Positions 1 to 9,463 of a stretch of DNA of 51,439 bases are shown piece by piece. How positions within the stretch are numbered: position 1 is the stretch's first letter; the number at the start of each line of letters is the position of its first letter. The position numbers and the translations under genes were made by a program. The notes beneath the pieces were generated by a model. That model made no database searches, was not told where the DNA came from, and saw only the letters and a list, made by a program, of their open reading frames with translations. The stretch comes from Nitrospirota bacterium. Lineage in GTDB: Bacteria > Nitrospirota > Thermodesulfovibrionia > Thermodesulfovibrionales > UBA1546. Location of the stretch: assembly GCA_021824065.1 (NCBI GenBank), contig JAKALU010000007.1:1-51439 (forward strand). The letters run 5' to 3'.

Positions 1-825
1 ATCTCGAAACTAACACTCAGGGCGGATTATTCTTTTGAGGATATAAGGAGGGAAAATGCCGATGAATGGGGGCTTACAGATTCGACCCGAAGAAACACTG
101 TATCATTGTCAGCTGATACAAGGATACTAAAGAACTTAACTTTCAAGGCAAAATACACTCACAAAGAAATAGATGATCCTGCATATAATACAGAACCTAA
201 CCACTCTGATGAAGGCAGATTGTCAGTCTCATTTATACCCCTGCCGCAGATAAATGCGTTGTTGAGCTATAGCATTGCACAAGAAAAACGGGACGACCTT
301 TTTTATTTAGATACTGAAGAGGCTAAAAACAAAGATGCAAAAAGAGATAAGTTCTTAGGAAGCATTACATTTCTGCTATTAAAGAACCTTTCACTTACAA
401 CGAGTTATGCCTACATGCATAATAACGTTACACAGGATATAGAATACCACGATACGTCAGGCAACCCAAAGGTCGATTATGGTGTTCCTTACAAGGATAT
501 TGCTCATAGTTATTCTGCTAATGTCAATTATATGGCTAAAGATAATGTGAATCTTAATGCAGGGATAACCCATACGCTGAGTAAGGGAGCGTTTTATCCA
601 AGCAGTCAGGACCTCCTCGAACCAACATCGGTAGCGTCATTCTCCGATATTAATGTAAGAGAGACAAGCTATGCTGTCTCCGGAGAATACCAATTAAAAC
701 ATGGCCTTGCACTGAGAATAGACTATAGATATAGTGTTTTCAATGATGTTCTGGACAACCCGTATGATGATGTAGAAGATGGGACTGCACATATTGTATT
801 GCTGACATTGTCAAAGAGGTGGTAA
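1..825 (+). CDS. Outer-membrane beta-barrel protein, 5'-truncated by window edge (possibly MtrB/PioB-like)
   Basis: Frame 1 is open from base 1 (ISKLTLRADYSFEDIRRENADEW...), so the ORF starts before the window. Alternating amphipathic strands, Tyr/Asn-rich, C-terminal aromatic (SKRW). Confidence 0.6.
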   Translation: MSKLTLRADYSFEDIRRENADEWGLTDSTRRNTVSLSADTRILKNLTFKAKYTHKEIDDPAYNTEPNHSDEGRLSVSFIPLPQINALLSYSIAQEKRDDLFYLDTEEAKNKDAKRDKFLGSITFLLLKNLSLTTSYAYMHNNVTQDIEYHDTSGNPKVDYGVPYKDIAHSYSANVNYMAKDNVNLNAGITHTLSKGAFYPSSQDLLEPTSVASFSDINVRETSYAVSGEYQLKHGLALRIDYRYSVFNDVLDNPYDDVEDGTAHIVLLTLSKRW

Positions 826-1790
826 TGATAGTAAAGTGCAGGGGCCAATGTTCGGGTTTCGAAGCAAAAGGCCGATTAATCCTATATGTTGTGACCTTGG
901 TTGTTTACCTGTTTGTCGTCTCCTATAGCTTCGCTGCCGAAAAGACTATAGGTGTTATTATGACAGGCGATATCCCATATTACAAAGCTATCCATAAGGC
1001 GTTTCTTGAGGGGTTGTCTGCTGAAGGTCTTGGTCCTGGAAAGGTTAATATTGTTCTTCAGACACCTGCTCCTGAGGCAGTGGCATGGGCGAACGCAGCG
1101 AGAAAGCTTATTGCTGTAGATGTAAACATTATAGTTGCCTATGGAGCGCCTGCGACACTTGCAGTAATTAACGAGGCATCAGACATACCCGTTGTATTTG
1201 CAGGGGTTTATGATCCGTATGTACTGGGCATAACAGGTAAGAATGCAACAGGGATCAGCTCAAAGGTGCCAGTTGCAAGTGTAATTAAGAATCTTAAGGG
1301 CATATCGAACTTTTCAAAACTGGGTGTTGTATTCAATGACGCTGAGAAGGATACTGTAAAACAGGCTGAGGAAGTTAGACAACTCGAAGGACAGTTTGGA
1401 TTTCAATCAGTTAGATTTAATATAAAAAGGCTGGGTGATGCAGCAAAAATATCTAATGTTGATGCCCTGTTTATTACTACGAGCTGCAGCGCAATGCAGT
1501 GTGTTGATAATGTTGTAGGTGTTGCCCGCAAGGCAAAAATACCCGCAGCTACAACTATAAGCGGTGGCGAAGAAAGGGGTATAATATTGACCATCGCAGC
1601 AGACCCGCGCGAGCAAGGTAAAGAGGCTGCAGAAAGGGTATCTAAAATTCTTGGAGGTGCAAAACCATCAACTATCCCTATAGAACCTCCAAGGAAGATA
1701 GAGATGGTTATCAATCTTAAAGAGGCAACCGCAATCGACCTTAAAGTGCCGTTTGACATCCTCACTTCTGCGACAAAGGTTATAAAATAG
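819..1790 (+). CDS. ABC transporter substrate-binding protein (TrpX/DUF534-like)
   Basis: N-terminal hydrophobic signal; IGVIMTGDIPYYKAIHKAFLEGL and VVFAGVYDP motifs typical of the ABC_sub_bind family. Confidence 0.75.
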   Translation: MVMIVKCRGQCSGFEAKGRLILYVVTLVVYLFVVSYSFAAEKTIGVIMTGDIPYYKAIHKAFLEGLSAEGLGPGKVNIVLQTPAPEAVAWANAARKLIAVDVNIIVAYGAPATLAVINEASDIPVVFAGVYDPYVLGITGKNATGISSKVPVASVIKNLKGISNFSKLGVVFNDAEKDTVKQAEEVRQLEGQFGFQSVRFNIKRLGDAAKISNVDALFITTSCSAMQCVDNVVGVARKAKIPAATTISGGEERGIILTIAADPREQGKEAAERVSKILGGAKPSTIPIEPPRKIEMVINLKEATAIDLKVPFDILTSATKVIK

Positions 1791-1827
1791 TAGACAGCAT
1801 ACAATAGACGTTGTAAAATACAGAAGA

Positions 1828-3903
1828 ATGAAAATAAAATCGAATCTTCAGACAAGGTCAATCCTTATGATTGCCCTTGTGCTATTCCTCGCGCTCAGTA
1901 TAAATACTGCGGTTCTGACGTTTGTCGCATCGGATAAATTTAAGAGCGCCATCCATTCAAAAACAACAGCCATTGCCGAAGGGATGCAGAGGGAGATTGG
2001 AAAGGCATTAAATCTGGGCATCCCTGTCGAGTATATTGAAGGCGCAAATGAAAAACTTCGGGAACTTGTAACGAGAGACAAGGATATAGCCTATTCAATG
2101 GTCATTGATACAAAAGGAAAGATATTATTCCATGACGATGCATCAGTGGTTGGTAAAGAGCTTAAGGATAAAGTAACGCTGAATGCTGCTTCTTCTAATA
2201 AGTTGCTGATACAACATTATGATTCATACTATGACCTCTCGTTGCCGCTGAATGGCGCTGATGGCAAACAGGTCGGCGCACTCCGCGTAGGCATTAAGGC
2301 CAGTTCGGTAAATGCACAGATTTATAAACTGATATTCTGGGCGCTTGGTGTGTCTTCATTAAGCTTTTTACTGTCCCTCGGTCTGGTGTACTTCTCTGTT
2401 TCTAAATTTATTACAAAGCCTATAATGAAGATGGAAAAGGCCGCTGAACAGATAGCTTCAGGTGACCTCACAATCAAGGTAGAAATGAAGGGGAACGATG
2501 AGATTGCTTCCCTTGGCATGGCAATAAACAGAATGGCATCTAACCTTAAAGATATGCTGACAAGGGTTAGGTCAATAACAGATAGTGTTTCTGGTGTTAC
2601 AGAAAATATAGCTTTATCTTCCAGTAAGGTACTGACAGGAGCCAATGTTCAGCATGACACAATAGAAAAAACTGCAACCTTTATTGAAGAGATTGATAAT
2701 TCGATATCCTCAGTTTCAATGGGTGCTGATAGCCTTGCCGCCTCTGCCGAGGAGACATCCTCTGCAATAATCCAGATGGCTGCCTCTATCGAGAGGGTTG
2801 CTGAAAGCGCAAATATTTTCTCGGTCTCTGCATCTGACGCTGCCTCTTCTATCGAGGAGATGGGCGCATCAATAAAAGAGATTGCCGAGAGTCTTGAAAT
2901 GTTGTCGGCGTCTTCCGAGGAAACAGCTTCATCTCTGACCGAAATAAACACTGCTGTAAAGGAAGTTGAAAACAGCGCTGTGGAATCGGTTGGTCTTGCA
3001 GAGCGTGTGACAACAGATGCATCAGATAGAGGCATGACCGCTGCAAACGCTGCAATAAAGGGGATGGAGGATATAAAAAATAGCGTAGGCGCACTATCTG
3101 AGGTAATAAACAGCCTCGGTAAAAGGTCTGAGGAGATAGGGCAGATACTTAATGTTATAGATGAGGTCGCAGACCAGACAAGTCTCCTTGCTCTTAACGC
3201 GGCAATTCTTGCGGCACAGGCAGGTGAACATGGAAGGTCTTTTGCAGTTGTTGCAGATGAGATAAAAAGTCTTGCTGGTAAAACGTCTATATCTACAAAG
3301 GAAATAGCAAACCTTATAGAGTCTGTGCAGACGGAAACAAGGGCGAGTGTTGAGATGGCAGAGAAAGGCATAGATAGCGTTGAAAAGGGTATGAAACTTG
3401 TCAGGGAGGTAAATGTAGCCCTTAAAAGTATTCTTGATAGTTCGAATACCTCTACAGAAAAAGCAAAGCTCATACAAAGGGCGACAACAGAAGAGGCATA
3501 TGTTATAAAACAGATAACAGAGGCTATTAAGACTATGAGTGAGCAGATAGAGCATATCTCAAAGGCCACAAAAGAGCAGAGCAAAGGAAGTAGATTAATC
3601 ATAGAGGCTATAGAAAAGATAAAGGAATTATCACAGCATGTTAAGACTGCAACAAGTGAACAATCTCACGGGGGCAGACAGATATCAGAGACCGTAGGAA
3701 ATGTATCCCACCAGGCAGAACAGATAGCACAGGCAACAAGCAAGCAAAGGGAACGAAGTAAAGAAATAGTAAAGGCAATTGAAAGCATAAAAAAGATTGC
3801 AGGGGAATCTGTTAATCTTGCTAATAATATGAATGCTGCAATAAAGTCAATGGAAGAAGAGGCAAAAACTCTTCTCTCAGAACTTCAGAGATTCAAGGTA
3901 TAA
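1828..3903 (+). CDS. Methyl-accepting chemotaxis protein
   Basis: TM-sensor-TM, HAMP (FITKPIMKMEKAAEQIASGDLTIKV), signalling hairpin IDEVADQTSLLALNAAILAAQAGEHGRSFAVVADEIKSLA. Confidence 0.95.
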   Translation: MKIKSNLQTRSILMIALVLFLALSINTAVLTFVASDKFKSAIHSKTTAIAEGMQREIGKALNLGIPVEYIEGANEKLRELVTRDKDIAYSMVIDTKGKILFHDDASVVGKELKDKVTLNAASSNKLLIQHYDSYYDLSLPLNGADGKQVGALRVGIKASSVNAQIYKLIFWALGVSSLSFLLSLGLVYFSVSKFITKPIMKMEKAAEQIASGDLTIKVEMKGNDEIASLGMAINRMASNLKDMLTRVRSITDSVSGVTENIALSSSKVLTGANVQHDTIEKTATFIEEIDNSISSVSMGADSLAASAEETSSAIIQMAASIERVAESANIFSVSASDAASSIEEMGASIKEIAESLEMLSASSEETASSLTEINTAVKEVENSAVESVGLAERVTTDASDRGMTAANAAIKGMEDIKNSVGALSEVINSLGKRSEEIGQILNVIDEVADQTSLLALNAAILAAQAGEHGRSFAVVADEIKSLAGKTSISTKEIANLIESVQTETRASVEMAEKGIDSVEKGMKLVREVNVALKSILDSSNTSTEKAKLIQRATTEEAYVIKQITEAIKTMSEQIEHISKATKEQSKGSRLIIEAIEKIKELSQHVKTATSEQSHGGRQISETVGNVSHQAEQIAQATSKQRERSKEIVKAIESIKKIAGESVNLANNMNAAIKSMEEEAKTLLSELQRFKV

Positions 3904-3922
3904 TATAGTGTCGGTGACAGTA

Positions 3923-3960
3923 AATTTGTAGGGGCGTATTGCAATACGCCCCTACAAATT
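3923..3960. repeat. 38-bp perfect palindrome (AATTTGTAGGGGCGTATTGCAATACGCCCCTACAAATT)
   Basis: 19-nt arms are exact reverse complements; intergenic between the MCP and hflX genes. Confidence 0.9.
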
Positions 3961-4007
3961 GACACAGACACTAAAAACTGACACTGATTTTATCGGAGGT
4001 TTAAGGC

Positions 4008-5645
4008 ATCCCGTCACTTTACGGTAATATATCAGGACTGAAGGGGAATTACCTTTATTCGCTCGAAAAGATTTATCGCCGAAAGATTTCCCATAGTAAG
4101 GTAGTTACCCCTGAACTTGCAAGATACCTTACAGAGCTTTCATCGGAGATCGGAAGGCAGATAGGTCTGCTTATAGCGAGAGATGGCAGGATAACCCATG
4201 TGATAGTTGGCGATGCAAAGGGCATCTTTATCCCCGGTCTCGAAGATTTTCCACTCGGCAGACGTGCGCTCCGCGGTCTTCGCCTGGTGCATACCCATTT
4301 GAGAAATGAGCCGCTCAGCCAGGACGACCTCACAGACCTTGCCCTTCTCAGACTTGATATTATTGTTGCAGTTGGAGTGAAAGATGCTCTTCCAGAAGAC
4401 ATTCACGTTGCCCACCTGATGCCACAAGGCTCAGAAAAACCTATCGAGATATTGTCTTCAATGAATTTTCACCGTTTTAATCTCGACTTCCTGTCATTTA
4501 TAGAGTCACTCGAAGAGGAGATGGACAGGAAAAGGGTCTTCAGTCAGAAAGATCAGCGCGAGAAGTCGATTCTGATAAGCGTATCTCAAAAACCAAAATA
4601 TGAACAGGAGGATTCATTAGAAGAACTTAAGGAGCTTGCTTTTTCAAGTGATGTTCTTGTTCTCGATACAGTAATCCAGAGGCCAAAAGCGATAAATCCA
4701 AAGTATCTGATGGGCGAAGGCAAGCTTAAAGAAGTCATTATCAATGCCCTGAATAAAGGGGCAACGCTTCTGATATTTGATCAGGACTTAAACCCTTCTC
4801 AGGTAAAGGCGATAGGAGAGCTTACAGAGATTAAGGTAATTGACCGCTCCCAGCTCATACTCGATATATTCGCAAGACGAGCTCATAGCAGAGATGGAAA
4901 GGTGCAGGTCGAACTCGCGCAACTAAAATATAGGCTCCCGAGATTAACAGGCAAGGGCACAGCGATGTCCCGGCTGATGGGAGGCATCGGCGGCAGGGGC
5001 CCCGGTGAAATGAAACTCGAAATAGACAGGAGGCGAGTCAGGGACAGGATAATCCTTCTTGAAAAAGAACTTAGATCTCTAAGTGAGGCGAGAAAGCAGA
5101 GGAAACAGAGAAGGGTTGAGAAAGGAATTCCTATTATTTCGATTATCGGATATACAAATGCAGGCAAATCAACACTTTTGAATTCGCTTACCAAAAGCGC
5201 GGTATTCGTGGGAGAGCGTATGTTTGCGACGCTTGATACCGCAAGCAGGAGGTTGAGGTTCCCGAAAGAAAGAGAGGTTATCATTACAGATACCGTTGGG
5301 TTTATAAGAGACCTTCCAAAGGATTTAATGACAGCTTTTAAATCAACACTCGAGGAACTTCAGGATGCTGACTTACTTTTACATCTTGTGGACATATCCA
5401 ATCCGAGATTCGAGCAGCAGATAGAGTCTGTTGAGAATATACTCAGGGAACTTAATCTGTCTGATAAAAGGAAGGTAATTGTGTTCAATAAGATAGATAA
5501 ACTTGAAGCCGACGAGATAGAAAATATTACTCTTCGTTATAATGCGGTTTCTCTATCAGCCCTTGATCCGTCGACCTTTAAGCCGCTTCTTGATGTAATA
5601 GAACAAAACATATGGGGTGAAAAATTAGCAGAGGTAAAGTTATAA
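4008..5645 (+). CDS. hflX: GTPase HflX; probable non-canonical ATC start
   Basis: G-domain GYTNAGKSTLLNSL, DTVGFIRDLP, NKID; HflX N-domain GGRGPGEMKLEIDRRR. HflX-like N-terminus (SLYGNISGLKGNYLYSLEKIYRRKI...) is open only back to ATC at 4008, preceded by GGAGG at 3995-3999. First ATG/GTG/TTG-type start offered is GTG at 4200. Confidence 0.9.
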   Translation: MPSLYGNISGLKGNYLYSLEKIYRRKISHSKVVTPELARYLTELSSEIGRQIGLLIARDGRITHVIVGDAKGIFIPGLEDFPLGRRALRGLRLVHTHLRNEPLSQDDLTDLALLRLDIIVAVGVKDALPEDIHVAHLMPQGSEKPIEILSSMNFHRFNLDFLSFIESLEEEMDRKRVFSQKDQREKSILISVSQKPKYEQEDSLEELKELAFSSDVLVLDTVIQRPKAINPKYLMGEGKLKEVIINALNKGATLLIFDQDLNPSQVKAIGELTEIKVIDRSQLILDIFARRAHSRDGKVQVELAQLKYRLPRLTGKGTAMSRLMGGIGGRGPGEMKLEIDRRRVRDRIILLEKELRSLSEARKQRKQRRVEKGIPIISIIGYTNAGKSTLLNSLTKSAVFVGERMFATLDTASRRLRFPKEREVIITDTVGFIRDLPKDLMTAFKSTLEELQDADLLLHLVDISNPRFEQQIESVENILRELNLSDKRKVIVFNKIDKLEADEIENITLRYNAVSLSALDPSTFKPLLDVIEQNIWGEKLAEVKL

Positions 5646-5654
5646 TAAAACATT

Positions 5655-6728
5655 ATGGAATTTGCACCTAAATGGATAGCATGGGAGATAACAAGGAGAT
5701 GTAACCTGAGGTGCGTTCACTGCCGCTCTTCTTCCGAGATGGAAGTGAAAGGCCATCCCGATTTTTCTACTTCCGAGGCATTCAGAATTATAGATGATAT
5801 AGTAAGTTATGCAAAGCCTGTTGTTGTCCTTTCCGGCGGAGAACCTCTGGTAAGAGAAGATGTCTTTGAGATTGCAAGATACGGGACAGACAAGGGCTTG
5901 AGGATGTGCCTTGCAACAAACGGGACATTGGTTAATGATGAGATATGCGAAAAGATAAAGAACTCAGGAATCAGGATTGTTTCTCTCAGCCTTGATGGTT
6001 CTGAAGAAAAAGTTCATGATAACTTCAGAAACCAGAATGGTGCATTTGCAGGGGTGATAAACGCTGCAAGACTTTTTAAAAAACACGGAATAGAGTTTAT
6101 AATAAATTCTTCCTTTACAAAAAGGAATCAGGAAGATATCCCGAAGGTGTATAAACTGGCAAAAGAACTTGGAGCGGCTGCGTGGTATATGTTTATGATA
6201 GTGCCCACCGGCAGGGGCGAGGAGATGATGAGCGAGCTTATCTCAAAAGAAGATTACGAAGAAATCCTCGGCTGGCACTATCAGATGGAGAAAGGCGAAA
6301 AGGATATGCTTGTGAGGCCGACATGCGCTCCTCATTATTACAGGATAGTTTTGCAGAAGTCAAAAGAAGAAGGCGTTAAATTTGAAAAGAGGACATTGAA
6401 ATTCTCTACGGGTGGCGCAAAGGGCTGTATTGCAGGGCAGCTCATATGCCTGATTGATGTGGACGAAAATGTGTTACCGTGCAGCTATTTCCCAAAACCT
6501 GCAGGGAATATGTGTAAACAATCTTTTAAAGACATATGGGAAAACTCAGAGCTTTTCAAGGAACTCCGTGACTTCAAAAAATACAAGGGCAGATGCGGTT
6601 CATGCGAATACATAAATGTCTGCGGAGGGTGCAGGGCAAGGGCATATTCGGTTTATGGGGATTATCTCGAGGAAGAGCCTTTTTGCGGGTATATGCCGGT
6701 GAAGATGAAGAAGAAAAGTAGTCAGTAG
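5655..6728 (+). CDS. ahbD: Radical SAM/SPASM protein, AhbD-like (Fe-coproporphyrin decarboxylase, heme biosynthesis)
   Basis: CNLRCVHC radical SAM motif, [40 protein letters not shown]-terminal Fe-S motif; close to hemE. Confidence 0.75.
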   Translation: MEFAPKWIAWEITRRCNLRCVHCRSSSEMEVKGHPDFSTSEAFRIIDDIVSYAKPVVVLSGGEPLVREDVFEIARYGTDKGLRMCLATNGTLVNDEICEKIKNSGIRIVSLSLDGSEEKVHDNFRNQNGAFAGVINAARLFKKHGIEFIINSSFTKRNQEDIPKVYKLAKELGAAAWYMFMIVPTGRGEEMMSELISKEDYEEILGWHYQMEKGEKDMLVRPTCAPHYYRIVLQKSKEEGVKFEKRTLKFSTGGAKGCIAGQLICLIDVDENVLPCSYFPKPAGNMCKQSFKDIWENSELFKELRDFKKYKGRCGSCEYINVCGGCRARAYSVYGDYLEEEPFCGYMPVKMKKKSSQ

Positions 6729-6746
6729 CAAGTAGTAAGTAGTAAA
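6714..6746. repeat. Heptanucleotide-type array (AGTAGTAAGTAGTAA), left arm of an inverted pair
   Basis: aaaagtagtcagtagcaagtagtaagtagtaaa; reverse complement of the 7107-7139 region matches 28/33. Confidence 0.8.
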
Positions 6747-6756
6747 GGGGAAGATA

Positions 6757-7107
6757 ATGGGAAATGCGAAATCATTTAAGGATTTGGTTGTTTGGCAAAA
6801 AGCCCATGAACTTGTAATTGAAATTTACAAGATAACGAAACTGTTTCCCCGTGACGAAAAATTCAGTCTTATATCTCAGATGAGGCGTGCTGCTATATCT
6901 GTTCCCGCTAACATAGCAGAAGGTTTCATAAAACGAAGCATAAAAGATAAAAGCAATTTTTATAACATGGCACAAGGCTCTCTTGAAGAGCTAAAATACT
7001 ATCTAATTCTGGCAGGAGATCTCGGTTATGCAAAAAATGAGAGCCTATCGCCAAAGGCTGACGAAATAGGTAGGTTGCTTAATAGGTTATTATCTTCTTT
7101 ACCTTAG
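6757..7107 (+). CDS. Four-helix bundle protein (23S rRNA intervening-sequence protein family)
   Basis: FKDLVVWQKAHELVIEIYKITKLFPRDEKFSLISQMRRAAISVPANIAEGF signature. Confidence 0.92.
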   Translation: MGNAKSFKDLVVWQKAHELVIEIYKITKLFPRDEKFSLISQMRRAAISVPANIAEGFIKRSIKDKSNFYNMAQGSLEELKYYLILAGDLGYAKNESLSPKADEIGRLLNRLLSSLP

Positions 7108-7139
7108 CTACTTACTACTAACTACTTACTACTTTTATT
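7107..7139. repeat. Heptanucleotide-type array, right arm of an inverted pair
   Basis: gctacttactactaactacttactacttttatt, inverted relative to 6714-6746. Confidence 0.8.
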
Positions 7140-7153
7140 TGTGTGGAGGTTAA

Positions 7154-8191
7154 ATGAACGATACTTTTCTTAAGGCTTGTCGCGGTGAAAAAATTGACTA
7201 CACTCCTGTCTGGCTAATGCGCCAGGCAGGGAGATATCTCCCTGAATATCAGGCAGTCCGTGAGCAGGTTGATTTCCTCACGCTCTGTAAAACTCCGGAG
7301 CTTGCTGCAAAGGTTACGCTCCAGCCTGTTGATATCCTTGGAGTGGATGCGGCAATACTTTTTTCAGATATTCTGATTCCTGTTGAAGCTATGGGCATGC
7401 ACCTGGAGTTTTCAGAAAAGAGAGGGCCTGTCCTCAGTGAACCTGTAAGAACCAAATCTGCTGTTGAGAAACTCATAATCCCTGATGCTGAAGACTCCAT
7501 GTCTTTTGTCCTTGAGACCATAAGGATTCTCAGGAGAGAACTGGAGAATAAAGTTCCATTAATAGGGTTTTCAGGCGCTCCATTCACACTCGCAACATAT
7601 ATGATCGAGGGCGGAAGTTCGAAAAATTTTCTCAATACAAAAAAGATGATGTTTCAAAATAGCGGGGTATTTAATTACCTCATGAAAAAACTGACCAAGA
7701 CCGTTGTTTCATACCTTTCCAGCCAGATAACTGCAGGCGCTCAGGCAATACAACTCTTTGATTCGTGGGCAGGCATACTTTCGCCTATGGACTACAAGGA
7801 GTTTGAACTCCCGTATGTTAAAAAGGTAGTCGGTGCGCTTAAAAAACAGCACCCCGAAATGCCTGTAATCTATTTTGCAAATGATTGTGCAGGGATTATA
7901 AAAGAGGTCAAAAAATCCGGCGCAGATGTTATCGGGATTGACTGGAGGATTGATATGGCCGAGGCAGTAAAAAAACTCGGCAAAAAAGTTGTTGTGCAAG
8001 GCAACCTCGACCCGTGCGCACTTTTCCTTCCAAAGGAGAAGATAGAGGAAAGGGTTCAGGACATACTATTCAAGGCAGAGGCTGCAAGAGGTCACATTTT
8101 TAACCTCGGGCACGGGATTCTGCCTGAGACGCCTGTGGAAAACGCAATTGCAATGGTTGAGGCAGTGCACAAATACGGAAAGAAAGAATAA
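7154..8191 (+). CDS. hemE: Uroporphyrinogen decarboxylase
   Basis: PVWLMRQAGRYLPEYQAVR, GFSGAPFTLATYMIEGG, GNLDPCALF, FNLGHGILPETPVENA. Confidence 0.97.
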   Translation: MNDTFLKACRGEKIDYTPVWLMRQAGRYLPEYQAVREQVDFLTLCKTPELAAKVTLQPVDILGVDAAILFSDILIPVEAMGMHLEFSEKRGPVLSEPVRTKSAVEKLIIPDAEDSMSFVLETIRILRRELENKVPLIGFSGAPFTLATYMIEGGSSKNFLNTKKMMFQNSGVFNYLMKKLTKTVVSYLSSQITAGAQAIQLFDSWAGILSPMDYKEFELPYVKKVVGALKKQHPEMPVIYFANDCAGIIKEVKKSGADVIGIDWRIDMAEAVKKLGKKVVVQGNLDPCALFLPKEKIEERVQDILFKAEAARGHIFNLGHGILPETPVENAIAMVEAVHKYGKKE

Positions 8192-8202
8192 GGGAGGACA
8201 AT

Positions 8203-8622
8203 ATGTCTGAAGCAAAGGTTACTTATGTTGATGGTCTTCAATTTGTTGGTGAGGCGGCATCAGGACATGCAATAGTCATGGATGGAGATATCGAAGTTGG
8301 AGGCAGAAACACAGGCACCAGACCAATGGAACTGCTCTTAATAGGGATTGGCGGATGTTCAGGGATGGATGTCGTCTCAATACTGAAAAAGAAGAAACAG
8401 GAAGTAAGGGGGCTTGAGATAAAGGTGAATGGCCAGAAGGCTGAAAATTATCCCAAGAAATTCACTGATATAGATATGGAGTTTATAATAAGAGGGAAAA
8501 ATATCGCTGAAGAAGCTGTGAAAAAAGCTGTTGAGCTTTCAATGGAAAAATACTGCTCTGTTAAGGCAACCCTCGAGGGTTCTGCAAAGATAACATGGAG
8601 CTGGAAGATAGTAGAGGAGTAA
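8203..8622 (+). CDS. OsmC family protein
   Basis: RPMELLLIGIGGCSGMDVVSILKKKKQEV and MEKYCSVKATL motifs. Confidence 0.9.
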   Translation: MSEAKVTYVDGLQFVGEAASGHAIVMDGDIEVGGRNTGTRPMELLLIGIGGCSGMDVVSILKKKKQEVRGLEIKVNGQKAENYPKKFTDIDMEFIIRGKNIAEEAVKKAVELSMEKYCSVKATLEGSAKITWSWKIVEE

Positions 8623-8650
8623 AAATCTCGAGGTGCACTAATATTATGAA

Positions 8651-9274
8651 ATGAAAAGGATTTGTCTTATCAGAGACAGAAGGCCGTTTTGGGAGATAAT
8701 AGCGGCGTATCTAAAGACTGTGAATGCACATCTTTCTCTCATTGATAAACCTGTGTTACAGATCGTATCAGAGAAAAATCCAGACATTGTAATAACTGGT
8801 GGAAGTGCGTATAAAGAGATATCAGCCCTTTCTCAAAACATACCAAAATTGGTTATCACAGAGGGGGACATTGCTGAAACCAGATCCAGGGATGTTTATT
8901 TTTTAAGCTGGCCTGTAGGTAAGGAGGCATTTCTTGAGATGACCTCAAGGCTTCTTTATATCTCTGAGAGGAGGCTTTTTAAGGCCGTAATAAGCATTGC
9001 TCCAAAAGGCAGGGATGAGACCTATCTGGGGAAGTCTTTGAATTTCAGCATGAGCGGCATGGCCTTTAAGGTTGAAAAACCTTTGAATGTGGGTGATATC
9101 CTGACCATAAGCTTCTTCATTCCAAACTCTGATGAGCGACTGAGTATTGATGCAGAGGTAATGAGAAATTCTATCGACCCTGATGACGGCTCTGTCTATT
9201 ATGGAGCCAGATTCCTCAGCATCGAAAAAGGCGTAAGGGATGTTCTCGATGGCTTCGTAAAGAAGATTAAATGA
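8651..9274 (+). CDS. PilZ-domain protein (putative c-di-GMP effector)
   Basis: C-terminal NFSMSGMAFKVEKPLNVGDILTISFFIP ... YGARFLSI resembles PilZ; N-terminal receiver-like fold. Confidence 0.65.
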   Translation: MKRICLIRDRRPFWEIIAAYLKTVNAHLSLIDKPVLQIVSEKNPDIVITGGSAYKEISALSQNIPKLVITEGDIAETRSRDVYFLSWPVGKEAFLEMTSRLLYISERRLFKAVISIAPKGRDETYLGKSLNFSMSGMAFKVEKPLNVGDILTISFFIPNSDERLSIDAEVMRNSIDPDDGSVYYGARFLSIEKGVRDVLDGFVKKIK

Positions 9275-9463
9275 CAATTTCATAGCTCTAAATTATGAAA
9301 TAAAACCGTTTCAAATTCAATTCACAAAAAAAGCAATCTTTGTGAAGAAGATTCCCCTTGTCTTTTTCATTTTATCCCCATATACTTGAAAAGCTTTTGC
9401 TGTTTGGAAGAAAGAGTCTTTTTGGTGCTGTGTTTTAAACAGCATTTATAACTGGAGGGGAAG

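Noticed and set aside
1403-3602. Long minus-strand ORFs opposite the ABC substrate-binding and MCP genes
   Set aside because: Antisense to strongly typed coding genes, with no family motifs; codon-bias shadow ORFs.
9275-9463. Possible riboswitch (e.g. c-di-GMP) in the leader of the HEAT lipoprotein gene
   Set aside because: No GEMM core motifs or convincing paired architecture were recognised; the sequence is just AT-rich.
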